Part shown: positions 1 through 8,492 of the stretch, piece by piece
Layout: every line of letters starts with the position of its first letter
How positions within the stretch are numbered: the first letter of the stretch is position 1
Assembly (NCBI GenBank): GCA_963729275.1
Contig: CAVSNH010000013.1
Location: 1,302,001-1,366,000, forward strand
Source of the DNA: CAVSNH01 sp963729275
GTDB lineage: Bacteria > Actinomycetota > Acidimicrobiia > Acidimicrobiales > RAAP-2
Direction: 5' to 3'
DNA length: 64,000 nt
The notes under the pieces: model-generated
The model's input: only the letters and a program-made list of their open reading frames with translations
Told to the model about the DNA's origin: nothing
Databases searched by the model: none
Program-made: the position numbers and the translations under genes

Positions 1-22
1 CGAACCAGGTCGCGTCCGCCGG

Positions 23-961
23 ATGCTCGCCGCCCTGGACTCGGAGTCGCTCGGTGCACTGGTCTCGGCCATTCCCGAACCGACGCTCGGAGGCATGCGG
101 GAGGTCGGGCTGCTGTCGGCTGACGAACTCCTGACCGGCCGGCTCCGGCACCTCGACCTGGCGGATCCGTGTACTCGCCGTGCCGTGGTCGGTCAACGAC
201 TCGCCCCCGAGACGGTCGACCTGGTGGCGGCGCTCGCTCTCCGGCATCACCAGGGCACGGCGCTCGTCGGGATGATCGTCATGGCCGAGCGGGGCGTCCT
301 CTCGCCGGAGATGGCCCGACGTCTGATCGACCATGGCGACCCCCCAATCGCCACCGCGGCCATGCGCCATCTACCCCTGGAGCTTCTAGTCCCGTCCGAC
401 CGCGAGTACGCAGTGGCGTGCGGGGTCGCCTGGTCGGCGGCCTGCCCGGGCCTGGCCGGCGACGAGCGCCCCCCAATCCCTGAGGAGCTGCTGGAGGACT
501 GCCGCGCCGGCGAGCAGTCCATGGACCGGATCTGGTACCCGGATCTCGTCCGAATGCTCGATGGGGCGGCCTTCGCAGAGGCACCCGGATGGCGAGTGTC
601 GCTGCCCTTGAGGGTCGCCGACATCCGGCACAACGCCAAGGTGATGCACAACTGCACTGCCGGGCTGGTCGGCGACGTCGTCGACGGCTCGCTCTTCCTC
701 GTGATCGTCCACGATCCGAGTGGACGTCGCTACAACGTCGCTGTCGTCAAGGAAGGGGCACGCTTCTCGGTGGGTCACATCAACAGCTGGTCAAACGGTG
801 GAGTCCGGCCCGCCTGGATCGGGCCGGCCTTCAACCGTCGAATGCGGGACGGGGAGCCCACTCCCTGGTGGGACGAGTTACCCGAGCCTGGTCGGCGACC
901 GACCACGCACCGAGATCGACGGCGGGCACGGGCCAGTGCCGCTCGCCGGGCGCGCCGATGA
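23..961 (+). CDS. PcfJ-like domain protein (possibly 5' partial)
   Basis: The reading frame is open back to the window edge, so the ATG at 23 may be internal and the real start may lie outside; 312 codons are visible. Residues 1-190 are leucine-rich and helical with no motif I recognise. Residues about 205-275 resemble the PcfJ-type domain found in proteins of plasmids and integrative elements: a helix with the core KVMHNC, then a strand-rich stretch (SLFLVIVHD, YNVAVV) and a Trp-containing segment (NSWSNGG). The last 25 residues are Arg/Ala-rich. The family's biochemical role is unknown to me. Its position at the edge of an accessory region fits a mobile-element gene. The domain match is moderate. 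Confidence 0.55.
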   Translation: MLAALDSESLGALVSAIPEPTLGGMREVGLLSADELLTGRLRHLDLADPCTRRAVVGQRLAPETVDLVAALALRHHQGTALVGMIVMAERGVLSPEMARRLIDHGDPPIATAAMRHLPLELLVPSDREYAVACGVAWSAACPGLAGDERPPIPEELLEDCRAGEQSMDRIWYPDLVRMLDGAAFAEAPGWRVSLPLRVADIRHNAKVMHNCTAGLVGDVVDGSLFLVIVHDPSGRRYNVAVVKEGARFSVGHINSWSNGGVRPAWIGPAFNRRMRDGEPTPWWDELPEPGRRPTTHRDRRRARASAARRARR

Positions 962-1284
962 ACCTGCGCCCGCCCGGCGACGGTTCCGACACGCTTGTCC
1001 CACCGGCCAGGGGGACTGACCGCCGAGGGGCAAGGTCACCGTCAGTTCGTAGGCAAGGTCGCCCCTGACACTGACCGGTGCCGATCGCACAGGAACCAGG
1101 ACGGACGCGCCGACGTTGCAGGACCCGTCTCAGAACCCGGCACTGATCCGAACGGAACACTTGCGTGGCCCGCCCGCCGTGGCCCTACCTCGGCGGTGCG
1201 GGACACGTGGGACCGAATGCGCCACGATGGTCCGGCGCCGCCCAGACACGGACATTCGGCAATCGCGCAGATACGATACCGGCC
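962..1284. other. intergenic region, no gene seen
   Basis: About 320 bases without a convincing gene. Open frames exist on both strands but are Arg/Pro-rich and look like translations of GC-rich non-coding DNA. The only signal I can name is a possible -10 hexamer at the right edge, listed separately. Confidence 0.5.
1272..1277 (+). promoter_or_regulatory. possible -10 element for a leaderless transcript
   Basis: TACGAT matches the actinobacterial TANNNT -10 pattern. It ends 7 bases before the GTG at 1285, so transcription could begin at the start codon itself. No -35 is evident. A single hexamer match is weak evidence. Confidence 0.3.
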
Positions 1285-1491
1285 GTGAGCGTGAGCGAGA
1301 ACTCCCTACTCTGCGATGCGGACGGATGTTCGACCGCTCCGTTCGCGGCCGTAGCGCCGGAGGACACAGCGCGAGGTGTCGTGCTCACCGAGAGCACGAT
1401 CAGGGCCATGGCCGCCGAGTCCGGTTGGACGAGCCTCGGCGCCGAAGGAGTCAGGGGGGATCGCTGCCCGAGCCATTCGTCGGAGAGCTGA
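1285..1491 (+). CDS. small Cys-containing protein, possibly zinc-binding
   Basis: A 68-codon frame starting GTG at 1285 (second in-frame GTG at 1291). It begins near a CDADGC motif and ends with GDRCPSHSSES, so two N-terminal cysteines and a C-terminal Cys-x2-His could bind one metal ion. The centre reads IRAMAAESGW, a helix commonly seen in short actinobacterial and phage-like proteins of the pattern CDxxGC...GWxxxxxxDxCPxH. No Shine-Dalgarno is visible, which agrees with the leaderless promoter suggested at 1272-1277. Function unknown. It could also be a chance frame. Confidence 0.4.
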   Translation: MSVSENSLLCDADGCSTAPFAAVAPEDTARGVVLTESTIRAMAAESGWTSLGAEGVRGDRCPSHSSES

Positions 1492-1743
1492 ACGACGACC
1501 GATCATTCGACGAGGAGCTCGCGCAGCCGTGTTGCGCCACCACCTGCTCGCGAGCATGGACGCCGACTGCGTCACCGACGCGGAACTCTCGATGTTGTTC
1601 CCCGAGGACGTGCCCGAGCTTCGCCCAGGTAGCGGAAACAGAACCGTGCATACCTCTGAGCCGAGCGGATCGTTGGGATAACACCGCCAACCAACTCTGC
1701 TGCTCGCGTAGTCGAAACCGGAATGCTCGCCCGAGAACGGAAA
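1492..1743. other. intergenic region with possible gene remnant
   Basis: No intact gene. In the + frame around 1535-1630 a protein-like stretch appears (LRHHLLASMDADCVTDAELS, then LFPEDVPEL) with no plausible start, and a neighbouring frame holds another protein-like piece just upstream (ELNDDRSFDEEL). Together they may be a decayed, frameshifted reading frame. This rests on appearance only. Confidence 0.25.
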
Positions 1744-3657
1744 TCAAGTCGCAAAGAAGCCGTTTGTGCTCCCGGCGGCTTGAAGGCCGAAATAGAGTAA
1801 GAGCTCATTGGGATAGATCGACGGATCTGTTGAGTATCCGTTGATCTCGAAGATGGTCGACCACCGCTTCGAGGTTGCCATGATCTCGGGAACACGGCTC
1901 TTTCCGCTGCCACTGAAGTACTCCCACAGCTGGCCAAAAGGCTTACCATATGGCGAAACACAGTTGTTCATGAACTGCGTGTAGAGATTTTGCGCATTTT
2001 CCTTGCCGCAGGACCCCTGCATGTTCGGCGCCGGAATCAGCGAGCTGAACGCCCTGTTCATCGCCTTGTCGGTGGGATAAAGCGCATAGAAACCGTACCC
2101 TATTGGCCCAGAGGCGTTTAGGTAATCACACCGTTCCGCTGCTTCGGCGCCGCTCGGCCATGACGACGGGCTCTCCTGAATGCACTTCACGCCCGGGATA
2201 ACCGGGATGATCGCTTGCAGATGGTCTGCAGGAGTAGGTGGGTGCAGCACTCGCCAAATGCCCAAACCGGCGAAACCGAGGCCCGTGGCGATGGCGAGGG
2301 TGAGGACGCAGGTCCCCAAGAGCCGGAGCACCCGCCTCACGCGCTGTCTCAGCTGTCTGGCGGTCTCGACCCCTTGGCGCCAGCCGAGGACGGCCGGGGC
2401 CAGCACGTCGTGGAAGATCTCGTACCTGGCACCGCCCTGGGCCCCCGCCGGCGGATCCACCTTCCGGAGCACCCGGGCGTCACCCATGGCCAGCCGTTCG
2501 AGCACCGTTTCGATCTCTTTGCTCGAGTGGTGGGTGTAATCGGCCAGGTCGGGCACGTTTTGTGCGATCTTGGCGCCCGAGGGCGTCACCAGGTGGTGGA
2601 GGACATCGGCGGCGACGTCGCGGTCTTTGGGCGGCAGCTCTCCGAGCGTGGCGGCCAGGTGGGCCCGCACGATCTGCTCGGCACCTCCCAGCTGGTCGAG
2701 GGTCGAGAGCCGCAGCATGCGTGGATTGCCAGGCTCCCAGGTCCTCTGCTCAGTCTCCCAGAGACGCGTCATGACCAACTGCAGGAACGGAGCCTCGATC
2801 GCGTCGGTCCCGTCGCGGCCATCGAGCGTGCCAAGGCCGGCGTTCTCGCGTGTGATTCGGCCCACACTGACCTGATTGAGGACCTTCTCCACCAGTGCCG
2901 GTTCGATGGCGACCGGTTGCTCGAGCTCGTGTAACTCGTTATAGCGCTCGATCGGCTTGAAGACCGCTTCCGTCGCGTTTTTTCGGCTGAGTTTGCTCAG
3001 ACCGAGATAGTTGCCGTAGAGATTCGGGACTCGTCCTCTGAAGAGATCGCCCAGGCTGGCGTAGGCGTCCTCGCGGATCGAGATGAGGAAGTTGGCACGG
3101 ATCTCGGGCTGGTTGATGGCATACGAGAGCTGCTCCAGTAGCAGACCTTGGCTGGGATCGCCCGGCCGATAGAGCGAGTACTCCTCGAACTGGTCCAGCA
3201 TGATGAGGAGCTTGGCGTCGACAAGCTGCGATGCCGCCGTGATGGCGAGGTCGAGCCGCTGGGGCAGCACCGGCCTGTCCTCCTCTGAAAAGAAGGTGCC
3301 GATCGAGGTTTCGATCTGATGCACGAGCTCGACCACCGGGGTCTCCGTCCATGAGCTGCACACCACCGGGAGGTACCCTGCCGTACCGCGTTGGCGATAG
3401 TTCTGCTTCGCCAACTCACGAAGGCGGTGAGCGACCCCTGCTCGGAGCAGCGAGCTCTTGCCGGTACCGCTGACGGCGTGGAGCAGCGTCAGACGCGAGG
3501 CTCGAAGGTTGTTCATGATCGTTCTGCGCTCGGCATCCCGACCGAAGAAGAACGCTGCAGTCTGTTCCGTGAAGAAGGAGAGCTCGACGAATGGGCAGTC
3601 GGAGACGTGCGGCGGCTCGCTCTCCGCCTTCGTCGGGGCCGCCTCTTGGGTCACCAT
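1744..3657 (-). CDS. nSTAND ATPase with membrane anchor and Cys-rich C-terminal domain
   Basis: 637 residues from the ATG at 3657, 13 bases after the stop of the TIR-SIR2 gene, so the two are probably one operon. Residues about 22-60 match the lead-in of novel STAND NTPases (CPFVELSFF, FFFGRDAE). Walker A is SGTGKS near 63-68 and Walker B is LLIMLDQFEEY at 150-160. Helical winged-type regions follow to about 430. One strongly hydrophobic helix lies at 445-468. The remaining 170 residues carry four cysteines (492, 510, 550, 566) and a pattern (RCDYL...YALYPTDKAMNRAF) that I associate with extracytoplasmic sensor domains of actinobacterial membrane kinases, where they form two disulfides. STAND proteins act as switches in signalling and anti-phage defence. 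The partner and signal are unknown. A longer start overlapping the upstream gene is possible but less likely. Confidence 0.8.
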   Translation of the reverse strand: MVTQEAAPTKAESEPPHVSDCPFVELSFFTEQTAAFFFGRDAERRTIMNNLRASRLTLLHAVSGTGKSSLLRAGVAHRLRELAKQNYRQRGTAGYLPVVCSSWTETPVVELVHQIETSIGTFFSEEDRPVLPQRLDLAITAASQLVDAKLLIMLDQFEEYSLYRPGDPSQGLLLEQLSYAINQPEIRANFLISIREDAYASLGDLFRGRVPNLYGNYLGLSKLSRKNATEAVFKPIERYNELHELEQPVAIEPALVEKVLNQVSVGRITRENAGLGTLDGRDGTDAIEAPFLQLVMTRLWETEQRTWEPGNPRMLRLSTLDQLGGAEQIVRAHLAATLGELPPKDRDVAADVLHHLVTPSGAKIAQNVPDLADYTHHSSKEIETVLERLAMGDARVLRKVDPPAGAQGGARYEIFHDVLAPAVLGWRQGVETARQLRQRVRRVLRLLGTCVLTLAIATGLGFAGLGIWRVLHPPTPADHLQAIIPVIPGVKCIQESPSSWPSGAEAAERCDYLNASGPIGYGFYALYPTDKAMNRAFSSLIPAPNMQGSCGKENAQNLYTQFMNNCVSPYGKPFGQLWEYFSGSGKSRVPEIMATSKRWSTIFEINGYSTDPSIYPNELLLYFGLQAAGSTNGFFAT

Positions 3658-3670
3658 CTCGAGACCCGCT

Positions 3671-5266
3671 TCAGGACGTCGACGACTGGGACACGGCGGA
3701 CAGCCCCGTCTCCAAGGCCTTGACGTAGTCAGCGAGGGGAGCATCGAGGAGCTCGACCTCGCCGGCATGATGCCAAAGCTCCTTTTCCAGCCGATCAGGG
3801 TCCTGCTCGATCGCCCACGACTTGGACCTAATCGACTCCGGCCAGATCCTCTTCAAGAAGACCCGCAGGTGCCAGTCGCGCATGGAGTATCCGAGGAAGA
3901 GGCAGTGGCTATCCTGAAGCTTCGCCAACAGCTGGGTCGGGATCAGCGCGCCGACGGCCTCGTTGCTCAGGTAATCGATGTACTCGTCCTCAGTGATGAC
4001 GTAGTTCTCTTTCCATTGGAAGCTTCCCTCCCGACCGTCGACAGCCCCGTTGATCTTGACGATGAGGGTCCGCCGAAGCGTGAGGTCGTCGTTGAAGGGA
4101 AGATCCTCATAAAACTGTGGGAGAGCGATGATCTGGGGTTCGTCGTCGTCGTGGAAGTGCACGAATTTGCCCTTGGCCTGGCCGGACGCCATGTAGACGG
4201 CGAGGTCGTACGACTCGTCTGCCGCGGTGAACGCCTGCTCGAGTGCGTTGTCGTAGTTCGTCGTGACGATCATCTGGTAGCGCTCGGGCTGCTCGGCCAG
4301 CCGGGAAGGAAGAGAGGCAAGAAATCGGTGCATGCTGTTCGGGCCGTCCGTCGAACCGAGGAGCTGCTTCAGTCGTCGGTACAAGTCGGGTTTTCCCCGG
4401 GTCTCGCTCACGAATTGGGAAATCTCGGCGAGATCGTGGCCTTCTTCCTTTGCTTTGAACAGTTTGGCGAGCGCGGCAGCGAGCTCCAGGTCATTGGGAA
4501 GGGTTCCGGAATCGGGCTCCCAGGGCTCCGTTCGATCGCATGCATTGACCCGCGAACCGAGTAGCGGGACGAGGGTACCTTCCTCGGCGATCAGCTCGAT
4601 GATGCGCGCATAGTGATCCGCGTCCGGTTTCCCGACGACCTTGCTCTGTGCAACGGCAACGCCGGACTCCTTCGGATCCGTGACGCGAGCGTTCTCTTCG
4701 GCTTGTCGCGCGGCCTCTTCGGCCTGCCGAGCGGCCTGCTCTTCAGCGATCTCGAGGATTCGTACGATGAGGCGGTCGACGTCGCCGTCCAATGTGTCGG
4801 GTCGGAGGCGCTCCACGTTCCGCGCGAAGAGCGGTCGTAGCGATTTCGGGAGTTCGTCCGCGGCCGGAGGCTCTAGGCCATCACCGACGATGACTGGTAT
4901 CACCTGGATGCTCGAGCCCTTACTCAAGGCTGTCTCGATCTCGACCCTTACAATGTCCGGATCGGCGGCATCCGTTGTTTGGGCACGCTTCTGCAGGATG
5001 GGAAGCCAATGGTGCCCGACGACGACCAAGAAGACACCCGACCAGGCCGCGTGGGACTTGATCTCCTCGAGCCACTTCTGGCCGGCCTTGAGGTTGACGA
5101 CGTCCAAGAAGACGTTGTCTCGCCCGAACGGCGACACGAGCCGCTCGTACAGCAAACGAGCGTCCCCGGACGCATCCTTGCGGCGATAGTTGATGAAGAT
5201 CTTCGGCGCGCCCGTCGGGCTCGCCTTCGAGGTCGATCGAGCGATCCCCTCGGTGTTCGTGCTCAT
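3671..5266 (-). CDS. TIR-SIR2 fusion protein, predicted NAD-cleaving effector
   Basis: 531 residues, ATG start. Residues 20-165 form a bacterial TIR domain: FINYRRKD (24-31), GRDNVFLDV (48-56), FLVVVGHHWL (79-88) and DIVRVEIE, where E109 sits at the place of the TIR NADase glutamate. An Ala/Glu-rich linker (172-195) is probably a coiled coil. Residues about 215-515 form a SIR2-like domain: LVPLLGSRVN (232-241), the TTNYD motif (335-339), KINGAVD (404-410) and CLFLGYSMRDW (455-465). The position that is normally the catalytic histidine (KxHG) is N406 here. TIR and SIR2 domains both consume NAD+ in Thoeris, SPARTA, DSR and related defence systems. It is the first gene of an apparent operon with the nSTAND ATPase downstream. 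Domain calls are firm; a defence role is inference. Confidence 0.85.
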   Translation of the reverse strand: MSTNTEGIARSTSKASPTGAPKIFINYRRKDASGDARLLYERLVSPFGRDNVFLDVVNLKAGQKWLEEIKSHAAWSGVFLVVVGHHWLPILQKRAQTTDAADPDIVRVEIETALSKGSSIQVIPVIVGDGLEPPAADELPKSLRPLFARNVERLRPDTLDGDVDRLIVRILEIAEEQAARQAEEAARQAEENARVTDPKESGVAVAQSKVVGKPDADHYARIIELIAEEGTLVPLLGSRVNACDRTEPWEPDSGTLPNDLELAAALAKLFKAKEEGHDLAEISQFVSETRGKPDLYRRLKQLLGSTDGPNSMHRFLASLPSRLAEQPERYQMIVTTNYDNALEQAFTAADESYDLAVYMASGQAKGKFVHFHDDDEPQIIALPQFYEDLPFNDDLTLRRTLIVKINGAVDGREGSFQWKENYVITEDEYIDYLSNEAVGALIPTQLLAKLQDSHCLFLGYSMRDWHLRVFLKRIWPESIRSKSWAIEQDPDRLEKELWHHAGEVELLDAPLADYVKALETGLSAVSQSSTS

Positions 5267-5660
5267 TCCGCCGGACCCCCTTGGCCGTTAGTTTTGCCGT
5301 TGCGAGACGGCATCGCAACCGGCCGTTGATCCACCGTCCTCGGACCTTTCGCCATACCTAGGTGCCACGATCCGGACCGCCGGCCTCAAGGGGTTCACTG
5401 CGAGCACTCCGCTACGTTCCGTGGTGCTTTGATGCCTCTCGGCTCCCCATGACCGGTCTCCCTGCCCGCAGGTGGCAGGCATCCGCTCCGCGTCCCGACG
5501 ACGGAGCAGGCGGGAATTCCGACGCAAGTGATATCGACCGTCCAGGAAGCTATCGTTCCTGGCGGTCGCCCTGGCCGTGGGATGGTTGTCTTGCGCGGTG
5601 CGGTCCCACTGGCACGGAGGTCGGCGTACCACAGCGGTCGAAAGGCGGATCCCGCTCGAC
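5267..5660. promoter_or_regulatory. divergent intergenic region between TIR-SIR2 and sedolisin genes
   Basis: About 390 bases separating two divergently transcribed operons; both promoters must lie here. No coding frame is convincing. A perfect inverted repeat (listed at 5542-5562) lies about 100 bases before the sedolisin start. Confidence 0.5.
5542..5562. repeat. perfect 7-bp inverted repeat, possible operator
   Basis: CCAGGAA and TTCCTGG are separated by 7 bases (GCTATCG). The spacer overlaps a possible -10 hexamer TATCGT (5551-5556) facing the sedolisin gene, so it could be a repressor site or a hairpin in a leader RNA. No regulator can be assigned. Confidence 0.4.
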
Positions 5661-7289
5661 ATGGCACGGACCTCGATACTCGCTCCCCGGCCACTGGCCC
5701 GGCTCCGGTTCAGGCGGTCAACGGCTCAGGCGCTCCTCACCGCGTTCTTTGTACCGGTGCTGGTCGGCGGTCCTTTGCTCGGGGCGTCGGCGGCCGCGAC
5801 CAGCGTTGACCAGGCCCCCGGAGCTGTGTCTGCCAACCTGGGGCCGATCCGGTCCGAGACCGTCTCCTTCCCGCTGCTCCTCTCTTCGTCGTCCCCGCCC
5901 GTGTGCCTGGAAACCTGGGCCCGCGCCGCCGGATTGCAGGTTCGGTGGGAGCTCGGTCAACAGTTCGCGACGGTCAGTGGACGGCCGACCGAGGTGGACC
6001 GCGGGTTCGACGTCTCGATTCACGATTACCGCGCCCGCAACGGTGGTCGGTACTTCGCCGCCAACCATCGGCCGGTCGTCCCGAGCCACCTTTGCGGTGA
6101 GGTCGCTGGGGCAGGAGTGATCCGCTCCTACCGGACACCCAACCGGGACGACGTGCCCGGGGGAGGATTGCTCCCACAACAGCTGATCCGCGCCTATGAC
6201 GGCCTGCCGCTGACTGCACAGGGCATCTTGGGGCAGCACCAGACGATCGTGCTCTTCGAGGCAGACGGCTTCAGCACCCAAGACCTCGACGCGTTCGACC
6301 GGCTCCTTCCCTCCGGAGAGCAGTCCCCGATCAACCTCACCGTGATCGGGGGAAACCCGGGTGCTAAGTCGGGCATGCCGAGCGAGAGCGCTCTCGACAT
6401 CGAGACGGTGCACGAGATCGCGCCAGATGCCAGGATCGTCTACGTAAATCTGGGGAGTTCCCAATTCAGTAACGACACGACCTCACAAGCCTTCATCGAT
6501 GCGTTCCAGCTCGCAGACAGCCGCTGGAAGGGAGCGGTCTGGAGCGTCAGCCTCGGGCTGTGTGAAACCGACGGAAGCACCTGGGACTCGTCGGACCTCC
6601 TGGCCATGGCGAATGCCGTAGGCGTGGCGGAGAGCCACGGCACCACGATGTTCGCGTCCAGCGGCGACTCGGGCGGGCTTGAATGCGCCCCATCGACGGA
6701 AGGCGGTCAGCCCCCCCAACAGTCCTGGGTCGGAGTCCAGGTCCCTGCGTCGCTCCCGACAGTCACGGGCGTCGGCGGGACCAGCCTCAGCACCACCGCC
6801 AACGGGAGTTACGTGGGCGAGACGAGCTGGTCCGAGCCGCTGCTCTCCCAGGGGACGGGAGGCGGTGTCTCCGGTGTGTTCGCACGTCCGTCGTGGCAGA
6901 CCGGCAACGGGACGGGGACATACGACCCCAACAACGCCCGACAGGTACCCGACGTCTCCGCCGACGCTGATTCGGCGACGGGGAATGTGATCGTTGAGGG
7001 CGGTCAGAAGGTCACCGGCGGGGGGACGTCCCTGGCCACTCCGATTTGGGCCGCGTTCACTGCTCTCATCGACCAGTACCTCACCAGTCATGGTGGTCAG
7101 CGCGTGGGCTTCCTCAATCCTGATCTCTACGCGTTGGCCAACGGCTCCCCCTCGTACCCGCCGTTCCACGACGTCAAGGTGGGCGGCAACGACTTCTACC
7201 CGGCGACGCCGGGTTACGACATGGCGACGGGCCTCGGCTCACCCGACGTGTGGAACCTGGCACGCGACCTTGCCGCGAAGGGAGCCTGA
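5661..7289 (+). CDS. secreted sedolisin (S53 family serine-carboxyl peptidase)
   Basis: 542 residues from ATG 5661. The N-terminus has basic residues and a hydrophobic helix (about 22-46) ending ASAAA, a secretion signal. Residues about 55-160 resemble the pro-kumamolisin propeptide (VSGRPTEVDRGFDVSI). The catalytic domain has E242 and D246 in SESALDIE (the Glu-x3-Asp pair of sedolisins), the oxyanion-hole aspartate D336 in SSGDSGG, and the nucleophile S457 in GGGTSLATP. The C-terminal calcium site is visible as HDVKVGGNDFYPATPGYD. All expected residues are present, so an active acid endopeptidase outside the cell is likely. The next gene begins directly at the stop codon, so it heads a three-gene operon. 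Confidence 0.92.
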   Translation: MARTSILAPRPLARLRFRRSTAQALLTAFFVPVLVGGPLLGASAAATSVDQAPGAVSANLGPIRSETVSFPLLLSSSSPPVCLETWARAAGLQVRWELGQQFATVSGRPTEVDRGFDVSIHDYRARNGGRYFAANHRPVVPSHLCGEVAGAGVIRSYRTPNRDDVPGGGLLPQQLIRAYDGLPLTAQGILGQHQTIVLFEADGFSTQDLDAFDRLLPSGEQSPINLTVIGGNPGAKSGMPSESALDIETVHEIAPDARIVYVNLGSSQFSNDTTSQAFIDAFQLADSRWKGAVWSVSLGLCETDGSTWDSSDLLAMANAVGVAESHGTTMFASSGDSGGLECAPSTEGGQPPQQSWVGVQVPASLPTVTGVGGTSLSTTANGSYVGETSWSEPLLSQGTGGGVSGVFARPSWQTGNGTGTYDPNNARQVPDVSADADSATGNVIVEGGQKVTGGGTSLATPIWAAFTALIDQYLTSHGGQRVGFLNPDLYALANGSPSYPPFHDVKVGGNDFYPATPGYDMATGLGSPDVWNLARDLAAKGA

Positions 7290-8492
7290 GTGGCCACCGT
7301 CGGTTCGATCAGTCTCCCCGTCCTGCCGACGGTCGAATGCCGGTACTGCAGGACCGTCGTCCCAGACGCTGGCTATTGCGGTGCGTGTGGCGCCCACCTC
7401 GTCCGCGAGGGGTTCCGCGCCTCACAACGGCTCCACTCCTACGCCGCCTTCCCCGACGAACCAGTGCTCCGGGTGTCGCAGATCAGCGCCCTGTTCCCCC
7501 ATCTTTCACACCGGGCTAAGGCGCCGTTCAGGGCGGGATTCGGCATTGTCATCGTGCTCATCGCCGTGCTCTCCGTGGCCGGGGCATCTGCCCCGCTCCT
7601 CGCCGTGTGTGCGCTGGGGGTGCCCCTCCTCTTCGTCCTCTACCTAGTCGAGGTCGACCCGTACGAGGAGAGCTTCGCCATCCCCTCCGGTGTCGCCATC
7701 CTCCTCGGGGCCGGTCTCGGGGCCGGCTGGGCCCTGATCGCCAGCCCCTACGTCGATCGCGCCCTCCAGCCCTCGCCAGTGGCCAGTCTCACCGACGGGC
7801 GCACGCTTGGCGCGGCCATTCTCGTCCCGGGTATCGCCCAGCTGCTGATGTGCGTGCCGCTGGTGGTCATTCGCCTGCTCTTGCGAGGAAGATTGGAATC
7901 GCTCGACGGGTTTGCCGCGGGCTCGACGGGTGCCTTGGGGTTCACCTTGGCTTCGACGATCACGCTGCTCGCGCCGTGGCTGGGCAACGGCCAGCTGCTG
8001 CACCTTCCGATCACGACGAGCCTCGCCCAGGCGGTCTTTCGCGGGCTGACCTGGCCGCTCGTCAGCGCCATGGTCACCGGACTGGTTGGCGCCACATGGA
8101 GCAAGCGGTTGGGGACCGGCCCGACGAGCGCCCGTGGTCGGTGGCTCACCTCGCCCGCCCTGGCGTTGCTGGCGGCCCTCGTCGTCCAGATCGGTCTCGG
8201 CTTCGCCGCGCTCGCCCGGCTGCCCGAGACGGTGCTGATCCTGACGAACATCCTGGCCATCGCAGCGGTGATCCTCGTCGTCCGGATCGTCCTCCACCAC
8301 GTGCTCCTGCACGAGGCGCAGGTAGCGCAGATCGGGCCGCCTCGGGCGTGCCCGCAATGCTCCCACTTGGTGCCGTCCATGCCCTTTTGCCCGAACTGCG
8401 GTATTTGCGATCGGGCGCTCGCCCGCCCAGTGCGCGGGCCGGCGCCATCTCCGATTCCCCATGACCCGTCCGAAGGGACGGTGCCGACGTGA
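7290..8492 (+). CDS. polytopic membrane protein with two zinc ribbons, PrsW-like
   Basis: 400 residues, GTG start abutting the sedolisin stop. An N-terminal zinc ribbon (CRYC ... CGAC, residues 17-33) and a C-terminal one (CPQC ... CPNC, about 355-375) flank roughly eight hydrophobic helices. The helix LYLVEVDPYEES followed by a long membrane region with LDGFAAGSTGALGFTLA resembles the PrsW family of intramembrane proteases, but the paired-glutamate motif expected of active PrsW enzymes is not apparent, so catalysis is doubtful. Its place between a secreted peptidase and a single-pass membrane protein suggests a role in controlling or displaying that peptidase. This link is inference. Confidence 0.6.
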   Translation: MATVGSISLPVLPTVECRYCRTVVPDAGYCGACGAHLVREGFRASQRLHSYAAFPDEPVLRVSQISALFPHLSHRAKAPFRAGFGIVIVLIAVLSVAGASAPLLAVCALGVPLLFVLYLVEVDPYEESFAIPSGVAILLGAGLGAGWALIASPYVDRALQPSPVASLTDGRTLGAAILVPGIAQLLMCVPLVVIRLLLRGRLESLDGFAAGSTGALGFTLASTITLLAPWLGNGQLLHLPITTSLAQAVFRGLTWPLVSAMVTGLVGATWSKRLGTGPTSARGRWLTSPALALLAALVVQIGLGFAALARLPETVLILTNILAIAAVILVVRIVLHHVLLHEAQVAQIGPPRACPQCSHLVPSMPFCPNCGICDRALARPVRGPAPSPIPHDPSEGTVPT

